Assembly: GCA_019424865.1 (NCBI GenBank)
Contig: JAHYYS010000078.1
Coordinates: 1 to 10,266 of the forward strand
Reading direction: 5' to 3'
DNA: 10,266 nt
DNA from: a bacterium
GTDB taxonomy: Bacteria > Bacillota > Clostridia > Oscillospirales > Oscillospiraceae
Shown here: in pieces, positions 5,072 through 10,266 of the stretch
Layout: each line of letters opens with the position of its first letter
Numbering within the stretch: position 1 is the first letter of the stretch
The notes under the pieces: model-generated
Told to the model about the DNA's origin: nothing
The model's input: the letters and a program-made list of their open reading frames with translations, nothing else
Databases searched by the model: none
Program-made: the position numbers and the translations under genes

Positions 5072-5353
5072 ATGGATAAAAAGCCGCGCCGCACCGGCCT
5101 TCTGGAGCGCACCGCCCAAATGTTCGACCTGCCGGCCGATGCCCTGGCCGGCCTGCCCCGGCTGGAGCTGGTGGGGGATCGGGAGCTGCGCATGGAGAAC
5201 CACAAGGGCATTCTGGCCTATGGACCGGAGGAAATTCACGTCAGCGGGGGCGTCTTCGTGGTGGAGATCGCCGGGGAGGGCCTGGAGCTGCGGGCCATCA
5301 CCGGGCTGGAGCTGCTGATTACGGGGAAAATTCAGTCCATCCGGCTGGCATAG
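5072..5353 (+). CDS. yqfC: Sporulation protein YqfC (YabP/YqfC family)
   Basis: A 93-residue protein of the YabP/YqfC family, expressed in the mother cell under sigma-E in Bacillus and found almost only in endospore formers. The diagnostic middle reads LPRLELVGDRELRMENHKG (28-46), then YGPEEIHV, then a run of alternating hydrophobic beta-type segments ending TGKIQSIRL. No signal peptide or membrane segment is seen. The start at 5072 has GGGGGAG (5061-5067) only four bases upstream, a close spacing; the ATG at 5059 is out of frame. Its stop codon forms part of the AGGAGG site for yqfD, 9 bases between stop and next start. A sigma-E-like promoter lies upstream. The biochemical role is not established. 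Confidence 0.9.
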   Translation: MDKKPRRTGLLERTAQMFDLPADALAGLPRLELVGDRELRMENHKGILAYGPEEIHVSGGVFVVEIAGEGLELRAITGLELLITGKIQSIRLA

Positions 5354-5362
5354 GAGGGTCGC

Positions 5363-6610
5363 ATGAATCGGCTAATCAACTTTCTTCTGGGGATGGTGAC
5401 CCTCACCGCCGCCGGCCCCTTTCCCGAGCGTCTGGTCAACCTCTGCGCCCAGGAGGGGGTGGAGTTTTGGGGGACCCAGTGGCTGGACGCCCACACGCTG
5501 CGTCTGACAGTCCGGCGCCGCTTTCTGCCCGTGCTGCGCCGGCTGGCCCAGCGGGCCGACTGCCAGCTTCAGGTGGGGCGCAGCCGCGGTCTGCCCGCCT
5601 TTCTGGGGCGCTTCCGCACCCGGTACGCCTTTCTGGTGGGGCTGACGCTGTCCCTGTGCGCCGTCTCCTTTCTGTCCCGCTTCGTGCTGACCATCCAGGT
5701 GACGGGCAACCAGGAGATTCCCACCGCCGTCATTTTGAGCCAGCTGCGCCAGCAGGGCATCCGCCCCGGCGTATACGGCCCCGCCATCGACCGCAAGCAG
5801 GCGGCCCAGGAGGCCGTCCTGGCACTGGACGGCCTGGCCTGGATGGGCATCAACCTCTACGGCACCAGGCTGGAGGTCATTGTGCGGGAGGCCGTCCCCG
5901 TCCCGGAACAGATCGACGAGTCCGGCTTTGTCCACATCGCATCCCAGGCCGACGGCATCGTCATCCATGTGGAGGCCGAGCTGGGGGACGCGGTTGTGCA
6001 GGAGGGGGACACGGTGACCCGGGGCGACGTGCTCATCTCCGGTCAGGTCACGCTGGAACCCCCGAAATACAGCGACCTGCCCAACCGCTATTACCAGACC
6101 CACGCCCGGGGCCGGGTCTGGGCCCGCACCTGGCGCACCCTCACCGCCGCCATCCCCCTTCAGGCCCAGGTGAAGGAGTACACCGGGGAGGAAAAGCAGG
6201 TGTGGTCTGTGAATCTTTTGGGACGCCGCGTTGAAATTTTCGGAAACAGTAGCATTCCCTGGTCATTTTATGATAAAATAACTTCAGTACACCAGGCCGG
6301 CCTGCCTGACGGGACGGCGCTTCCCCTCTCGCTGAGCTGTGAGACCTATCGGGCCTATCAGACCCGCACAGAGGAGATCAACCGTGAGGCGGCCCAGGAT
6401 CTGCTGGAAAAACAGCTGATCCGGCAGCTGGAAAGCCTGGTGGGCGAGGACGGGACGGTGGAATCCACACAGTTTTCCGCCCGTGTGAAGGACGGCCTGC
6501 TCCAGGTCACCCTTCAGGCCCAGTGCCTGGAGGAGATTGGAGAGGAGATCCCGGGTTATGACCTGGCGCCCGACGCAGCTGATTCCGGGGAGGACGCCTC
6601 CTCCCCCTAA
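5363..6610 (+). CDS. yqfD: Sporulation protein YqfD (stage IV family)
   Basis: A 415-residue membrane-anchored protein of the YqfD family, sigma-E-controlled in Bacillus and thought to act in forespore or cortex development; the mechanism is unknown. A soluble N-terminal part (1-85), with the sequence AQEGVEFWGTQWLDAHTLRLTV matching the family, precedes one clear membrane helix (about 88-110). The large C-terminal part should lie outside the membrane and contains a barrel-sandwich-like stretch, ASQADGIVIHVEAELGDAV (about 193-211) with VQEGDTVTRGDVLISG. Length fits the family. The start at 5363 has AGGAGG (5352-5357) overlapping the yqfC stop. phoH starts 20 bases after its stop. An unusually A+T-rich patch lies at about 6225-6290. 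Confidence 0.92.
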   Translation: MNRLINFLLGMVTLTAAGPFPERLVNLCAQEGVEFWGTQWLDAHTLRLTVRRRFLPVLRRLAQRADCQLQVGRSRGLPAFLGRFRTRYAFLVGLTLSLCAVSFLSRFVLTIQVTGNQEIPTAVILSQLRQQGIRPGVYGPAIDRKQAAQEAVLALDGLAWMGINLYGTRLEVIVREAVPVPEQIDESGFVHIASQADGIVIHVEAELGDAVVQEGDTVTRGDVLISGQVTLEPPKYSDLPNRYYQTHARGRVWARTWRTLTAAIPLQAQVKEYTGEEKQVWSVNLLGRRVEIFGNSSIPWSFYDKITSVHQAGLPDGTALPLSLSCETYRAYQTRTEEINREAAQDLLEKQLIRQLESLVGEDGTVESTQFSARVKDGLLQVTLQAQCLEEIGEEIPGYDLAPDAADSGEDASSP

Positions 6611-6630
6611 AAACAGGAGACAAAATATCA

Positions 6631-7614
6631 ATGACAGAACAGAGCATCAGTCTGGAGCGCCTGGAGGAGACCATCAACGTGTTCGGCTCCTTCGACGAAA
6701 ACATCCGCATGATCGAGCACGAGATGGGGGTCACGGTGGTCAGCCGGGACTCCATGCTGAAGGTATCCGGCGAAAATCCGGAGGGGGTCATGTACGCCGT
6801 GCGGGCCATCGAGAGCCTGATGACCCTGGCCTCCAAGGGCGAGGTCATCAACGAGCAGAATGTACGCTATATCATCCAGCTGGTTCAGGAGGGCCGTGAG
6901 GGCCAGATCCACCAGCTGGCGGGCGACGTGCTGTGCGTCACCGCCAAGGGCAAGCCCATCAAGGCCAAAACCCTGGGCCAGAAAAAGTATGTGGAGGCCA
7001 TCCGGGACAACGTGGTCACCCTGGGCATCGGCCCGGCGGGCACCGGCAAGACCTATCTGGCGGTGGCCGCCGCCGTGGCCGCCTTCCGGGCCAAGGAGGT
7101 CAACCGCATCATCCTCACCCGCCCGGCGGTGGAGGCCGGCGAGCGGCTGGGCTTCCTCCCCGGCGACCTGCAGAGCAAGGTGGACCCCTATCTCCGGCCC
7201 CTGTACGACGCCCTCTTTGACATGTTGGGCGCGGAGACGTATAATAAGTATCTGGAGCGGGGCAACATCGAGGTTGCCCCCCTGGCCTATATGCGCGGGC
7301 GCACGCTGGATGACTCGTTCATTATCCTGGACGAGGCCCAGAATACCAGCCGGGAACAGATGAAAATGTTCCTCACCCGCCTGGGCTTCGGCTCCAAAAT
7401 TGTCATCACCGGTGACATCACCCAGATTGACCTGCCCGCCGACAAGGTGTCCGGCCTGCGGGAGGCCATGCGGGTACTCAAGGGGGTGGACGATATCGCC
7501 ATCATGCGTCTGACTGAGTCCGACGTGGTCCGTCACGCCCTGGTGCAGAAGATCATCCGGGCCTATGAGGAGGACGAAAACCGGCGCAGCCCCAAAAAGG
7601 AGTGGAAAAAGTGA
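6631..7614 (+). CDS. phoH: PhoH-family P-loop ATPase
   Basis: A 327-residue cytoplasmic ATPase of the PhoH/YbeZ family, which is linked to RNA metabolism and ribosome maturation, usually together with the endonuclease YbeY. Walker A is GPAGTGKT (134-141) and Walker B is FIILDEAQN (230-238). Between them are the family sequences ILTRPAVEAGERLGFLPGD (161-179) and VDPYLRPLYDAL; after them come VITGDITQIDLP (258-269) and FVR-like VVRHALVQKII near the end. The N-terminal 110 residues are the usual variable domain. The start at 6631 has AGGAGA (6615-6620) 10 bases upstream. In many Firmicutes the order is yqfC-yqfD-phoH-ybeY; here the next gene is an unknown one that overlaps the phoH stop by four bases, and ybeY is not in the window. 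Confidence 0.96.
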   Translation: MTEQSISLERLEETINVFGSFDENIRMIEHEMGVTVVSRDSMLKVSGENPEGVMYAVRAIESLMTLASKGEVINEQNVRYIIQLVQEGREGQIHQLAGDVLCVTAKGKPIKAKTLGQKKYVEAIRDNVVTLGIGPAGTGKTYLAVAAAVAAFRAKEVNRIILTRPAVEAGERLGFLPGDLQSKVDPYLRPLYDALFDMLGAETYNKYLERGNIEVAPLAYMRGRTLDDSFIILDEAQNTSREQMKMFLTRLGFGSKIVITGDITQIDLPADKVSGLREAMRVLKGVDDIAIMRLTESDVVRHALVQKIIRAYEEDENRRSPKKEWKK

Positions 7615-8105
7615 CCCGCTTTTCCTGGCACGGCTACGGGGCGCAGGTGGACGAGCGGGCCACCCGGGACTGCTACGAAAAGGCCGGGGCGTGGGACTGC
7701 TCCTGCGGCCACTGCCGCAACTTTCTGGCCCTGGCCCGGGCGCGCAGACTGCCGGGGGAGCTGCTGGCCATTCTGGACAGCCTGTCCATCCCGCCGGAGA
7801 AGGCCACCTATGTCTGCGAGCTCTACCACGACAAGGACTGGCGGGAGAAGGGTCTTCTCTACGAGGCCAGCTGGCGGATAGCGGGCAGGGTGGTCAAAAA
7901 GCCGGAGAGCAAGGAGAACGAGGGCACCGAATGGGGCCCGCCGGTGCGGCTGCCTGCGTTGTGCCTGATGCTGGGGCATGAGACATTTCCGGTGGGAGCG
8001 GAGTTCCCCCAGCCCAACTTTGACCTGGACGTCAGCCTGCACCTCCCCTGGGTGCTGGACGAGCCCTTGGACGGACCCAATTCCCCTGATACAAAGGAGA
8101 GCTGA
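7611..8105 (+). CDS. Conserved unknown protein with CxCxxCRNF motif
   Basis: I do not recognise a functional family. The 164-residue product has a short, striking cysteine motif, C30-S-C-G-H-C35-R-N-F, near its N-terminus with a further Cys at 21, likely to bind a metal. The middle holds an amphipathic helix and ICELYHDKDW-like segments (VCELYHDKDW, about 71-80). The end has FPQPNFDLDVSLHLPWVLDEP, a beta-rich segment that I believe recurs in clostridial homologues. No signal peptide or membrane segment. I start it at GTG 7611: it overlaps the phoH stop (GTGA) and has AAGGAG (7597-7602) 8 bases upstream. An in-frame GTG at 7602 overlaps that site. Tight coupling to phoH suggests joint expression; any joint function is inference. 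Confidence 0.75.
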   Translation: MTRFSWHGYGAQVDERATRDCYEKAGAWDCSCGHCRNFLALARARRLPGELLAILDSLSIPPEKATYVCELYHDKDWREKGLLYEASWRIAGRVVKKPESKENEGTEWGPPVRLPALCLMLGHETFPVGAEFPQPNFDLDVSLHLPWVLDEPLDGPNSPDTKES

Positions 8106-8108
8106 TTC

Positions 8109-8726
8109 ATGGTACAGGATACCAAACGTTTCATCGCCTATATCTGTCCCCACTGCCGCCAGTCGGTGATTGTGGAAAAGGACCTGTTTTCCCTGGCCGC
8201 CTCCACTGCCCACATCCAGTGCCCCTGCGGCAAGTCAGAGGTCACGGTGGACTTTCTCCCCAACCGGGTTCAGATGAAGGTCCCCTGCCTGTTCTGCGGG
8301 CGGGAGCACACCGTGTCCTGCTCCTCCCGCGCCTTTATCCGGGAGAAGGCCCTGGCCTTCTCCTGTGCCGCCTCCGGGCTGGACTGCTGCTATGTGGGAG
8401 AGGAGGGTCCGGTCTATGCCGCCACTGCCCGGCTGGAGCAGGCGGTGGACAAGCTGACGGAGGAGGACGGGGAGGAGCGCGGCGCATTTCTGGATGAAAT
8501 TGTCATGCACGAGGTCCTCTCCGAGATCCGGGACATCGCCGCCCGGGGCGGCATCTCCTGCGCCTGCGGCAGCAAAGACTGGACCTTCCAGGTCAATTAC
8601 AGCTCTGTGGATTTGATCTGCGCCCAGTGCGGGGCCCAGATGCGCATCCCCGCCGCCACCGCGGACGACATCGACGACATCTGCTGCAAGCACACCATTT
8701 TGATTCGAGGGAAAGGCAAAGTATGA
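8109..8726 (+). CDS. Unknown protein with several zinc-ribbon-like Cys pairs
   Basis: A 205-residue soluble protein that I cannot name. Cysteine pairs are spread along it: C13PHC16, C38-P-C40, C60LFC63, C71, C86, C93-C94, C151-A-C153, C171AQC174 and C192-C193. The N-terminal CPHC with CPCG, and the C-terminal CACG with CAQCG, each look like a zinc ribbon; CLFCGREHTVSCSSRAF in the middle looks like a third knuckle. An acidic helical stretch (about 105-145) separates the second and third groups. This could be a nucleic-acid or protein-binding zinc protein. AAGGAGA (8094-8100) lies 8 bases before the ATG, and only three bases separate it from the previous stop. Its stop overlaps the next start by four bases (ATGA), so it belongs to the phoH operon. 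Confidence 0.78.
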   Translation: MVQDTKRFIAYICPHCRQSVIVEKDLFSLAASTAHIQCPCGKSEVTVDFLPNRVQMKVPCLFCGREHTVSCSSRAFIREKALAFSCAASGLDCCYVGEEGPVYAATARLEQAVDKLTEEDGEERGAFLDEIVMHEVLSEIRDIAARGGISCACGSKDWTFQVNYSSVDLICAQCGAQMRIPAATADDIDDICCKHTILIRGKGKV

Positions 8727-9466
8727 GTCTCTATTATGAACATCACGTCCGGCTGGCCGGCATGGATGCCGACGGCCGGGGCATCTGCAAGGCTTCCGCC
8801 CTGCTCAACCACCTGCAGATTGCCGCCGCCCTGGCGGCGGAGGAGGGCGGCTTCGGCCGGGAGGCGCTGGTAGAGCGCTACGGCGCCTTCTGGATGCTGG
8901 CCCGCTCCTGGTTCCGCCTCAAGCGCCCTCTGCTCTGGGAGGATGACATCACCATCCGCACCTGGCACCGCGGGGGCAAGAGCGCCATCATGTACCGGGA
9001 TTACGACATTTTCTGCAACGGGGAGCAGGTGGGCGAGTCGGTCTCCGGCTGGGTGCTGGCCCACGTGGACAGCCACAAGCTGATGCGCCTGGGCGACGTG
9101 ACCGAGCTGGAGGGCACCAGCGGCGGCGCCTTGTGCAAGACCATGACCCTGGCCAAGCTGCGCCACCCCGCCCAGCTGCGCACAGCGGCCCAGCGCCCCA
9201 TGTATTACAGCGACACCGACATCAACGGGCATGTGAACAACATCCGCTATGCCGACTTCGCCTGTGACGCCGTGGAGATGGAGGGCCTGCCCCGGGACCG
9301 CTTCCTGTGCGAGATGCAGATCGGCTATCTGGCCGAGTGCCGCCCCGGCGACCTGCTCACCCTTCAGGTTGGGGAACAGGGGGAGGGACGCTATGTGCGG
9401 GGAATCGACGCCGGCGGCAATTCCCGCTTTGAGGCGGCCCTTTTCTTCGGCGAAGTGCTTCCTTGA
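8723..9466 (+). CDS. Acyl-ACP thioesterase (double hot-dog)
   Basis: A 247-residue cytoplasmic thioesterase that should release free fatty acids from acyl carrier protein, as in the bacterial relatives of plant FatA/FatB. Two hot-dog repeats are visible. The first (1-130) contains ASALLNHLQIAAALAAEEGG and the FWMLARSWFRLKRP strand (56-69); the second (about 150-247) contains YYSDTDINGHVNNIRYADF (161-179), whose D-x-N-x-H-V-N-N is the family hallmark and holds likely catalytic residues. Length is typical. The start at 8723 overlaps the previous stop (ATGA), with GAGGGAAAGG just upstream. The stop at 9464-9466 lies inside the -35 box of the guaB promoter and no terminator follows, so some transcripts may read into guaB. 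Physiological role here is open: membrane lipid recycling or lipid export are possible. Confidence 0.88.
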   Translation: MSLYYEHHVRLAGMDADGRGICKASALLNHLQIAAALAAEEGGFGREALVERYGAFWMLARSWFRLKRPLLWEDDITIRTWHRGGKSAIMYRDYDIFCNGEQVGESVSGWVLAHVDSHKLMRLGDVTELEGTSGGALCKTMTLAKLRHPAQLRTAAQRPMYYSDTDINGHVNNIRYADFACDAVEMEGLPRDRFLCEMQIGYLAECRPGDLLTLQVGEQGEGRYVRGIDAGGNSRFEAALFFGEVLP

Positions 9467-9491
9467 CAAGCCCCGCCGCCGGGGGTACAAT
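9463..9491 (+). promoter_or_regulatory. Sigma-A promoter of guaB
   Basis: TTGACA (9463-9468), a 17-base spacer and TACAAT (9486-9491) are near consensus. The -35 overlaps the thioesterase stop codon. The transcript should begin near 9498 and carry a leader of about 60 bases. Confidence 0.88.
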
Positions 9492-9521
9492 AAACCAAAT
9501 ATTCATTTCATTTATTACTGC

Positions 9522-9539
9522 GCTCCGCACAGCCGGAGC
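9522..9539 (+). repeat. Small hairpin next to the guaB ribosome binding site
   Basis: GCTCCG (9522-9527) pairs with CGGAGC (9534-9539), one base before AAAAGGAG (9541-9548). A six-pair stem this close could tune translation, but it is too small for a riboswitch. Confidence 0.4.
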
Positions 9540-9557
9540 CAAAAGGAGTTGTTGTAA

Positions 9558-10266
9558 ATGGTCAACCAGGACGCCTCCCAGAAGTTTGTCAAGCAGGGGC
9601 TGACCTTCGACGATGTGCTGCTGATCCCCGCCGCCAGCGACGTGCTGCCCGCCGACGTGGATCTGCACACCCAGCTGACAAAGAAGATCCGGCTGAACAT
9701 CCCCCTGGTCAGCGCCGCCATGGACACCGTCACGGAATACCGCATGGCCATCGCCATCGCCCGGGAGGGCGGCATCGGCATCATCCACAAGAACATGTCC
9801 ATCAGCCAGCAGGCCGAGCAGGTGGACATGGTGAAGCGCTCGGAAAACGGCGTTATCACCAACCCCTTCTGGCTGGCCCCCGGCCACACCCTGGCCGAGG
9901 CGGACGAGCTGATGGCCAAGTTCCGTATCTCCGGCGTGCCCATCTGCGACAACGGCAAGCTGATCGGCATCATCACCAACCGGGATATGAAGTTTGAGAC
10001 GGACATGAACCAGCTCATCGACAACGTGATGACCAAGGAGAACCTGGTCACCGCTCCCGAGGGCACCACCCTGGCCGAGGCCAAGGAGATTCTGCGCCGC
10101 CACAAAATTGAAAAGCTGCCCATCGTGGACAAGGATTTCCATCTGAAGGGCCTGATCACCATCAAGGACATTGAAAAGGCCGAGGTATATCCCAACTCCG
10201 CCCGGGACGAAAAGGGCCGCCTGCTGGTAGGCGCCGCCATCGGCGCCACCTCCGACGTGCTGGACC
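9558..10266 (+). CDS. guaB: IMP dehydrogenase, 5' part
   Basis: Cytoplasmic enzyme that oxidises IMP to XMP with NAD+, the committed step to guanine nucleotides. The window holds the first 236 residues. The barrel begins with GLTFDDVLLIPAASDVLP (14-31), followed by IPLVSAAMDTVTE (48-60) and GGIGIIHKNM (71-80), all strong IMPDH signatures. The two CBS domains of the regulatory insert follow (about 95-150 and 158-212; ISGVPICDNGKLIGIITNRD and IEKLPIVDKDFHLKGLITIKD). The barrel resumes with GRLLVGAAIGA (220-230). The catalytic Cys loop lies beyond the window. The ATG at 9558 has AAAAGGAG 9 bases upstream. It has its own strong promoter, so it is probably expressed independently of the phoH operon. 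Confidence 0.97.
   Translation, partial: MVNQDASQKFVKQGLTFDDVLLIPAASDVLPADVDLHTQLTKKIRLNIPLVSAAMDTVTEYRMAIAIAREGGIGIIHKNMSISQQAEQVDMVKRSENGVITNPFWLAPGHTLAEADELMAKFRISGVPICDNGKLIGIITNRDMKFETDMNQLIDNVMTKENLVTAPEGTTLAEAKEILRRHKIEKLPIVDKDFHLKGLITIKDIEKAEVYPNSARDEKGRLLVGAAIGATSDVLD

Noticed and set aside
2941..5079. 712-codon plus-strand open frame
   Set aside because: It is antisense to the ParB-like/Bmp gene, which has recognisable domains and a proper ribosome binding site. Long antisense frames are common in G+C-rich coding DNA.
7602..7610. GTG at 7602 as start of the CxCxxC protein
   Set aside because: It overlaps the AAGGAG ribosome binding site; GTG 7611 has correct spacing and a typical 4-bp overlap with the phoH stop.
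9492..9557. Purine or guanine riboswitch before guaB
   Set aside because: The leader is about 60 bases with one six-pair stem and lacks the three-way junction or a terminator.
1..10266. tRNA, rRNA or insertion sequence genes
   Set aside because: I found no cloverleaf-type sequence ending, rRNA-like sequence, transposase frame or terminal repeats with target duplications by eye.

Overview
The window looks like chromosomal DNA of an obligately anaerobic, endospore-forming Clostridia of moderately high G+C content, most likely Oscillospiraceae (Flavonifractor / Lawsonibacter / Oscillibacter type). The reasons are two anaerobe-type rubrerythrins, the sporulation genes yqfC and yqfD, strong AGGAGG-type ribosome binding sites, and strong G/C third-position codon use in every gene except one small regulator. 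The family assignment is inference from protein resemblance only.

Layout. (1) Bases 1-600: the 3' end of a reverse rubrerythrin gene with its terminator, three back-to-back hairpins, then a 51-bp leftover copy of the 3' end of the same gene with a terminator of its own. (2) 600-1280: an A+T-rich island with inverted repeats and one small Cro/C1-type repressor gene carrying its own promoter and operator-like palindrome. (3) 1281-2340: a gene-poor stretch, then a classical rubrerythrin gene. It is driven by a near-consensus sigma-A promoter with a perfect 35-bp A+T palindrome, probably a PerR/Fur-type operator, just downstream of the -10, and is followed by a dense run of hairpins. (4) 2366-4818, minus strand: a two-gene operon. 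The first gene encodes a 619-aa ParB-like/Bmp (PnrA-like) fusion without signal peptide; the second encodes a small calcineurin-like phosphoesterase. (5) 5072-9466, plus strand: yqfC-yqfD-phoH, two Cys-rich unknown genes and an acyl-ACP thioesterase. Spacing is tight, with two 4-bp stop/start overlaps; a sigma-E-like promoter precedes yqfC. (6) 9463-end: a strong sigma-A promoter and guaB (IMP dehydrogenase), cut by the window end.

How they fit together. The rubrerythrins detoxify peroxide in anaerobes, and the palindrome at the rbr promoter suggests peroxide- or metal-controlled expression. YqfC and YqfD act during sporulation, while PhoH is a housekeeping RNA-associated ATPase. The usual partner ybeY is not behind phoH; two unknown probable metal-binding proteins occupy that place. 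The least understood module is the minus-strand pair, in which a cytoplasmic Bmp ligand-binding fold is joined to a ParB-like domain and linked to a phosphoesterase with an altered first metal motif.
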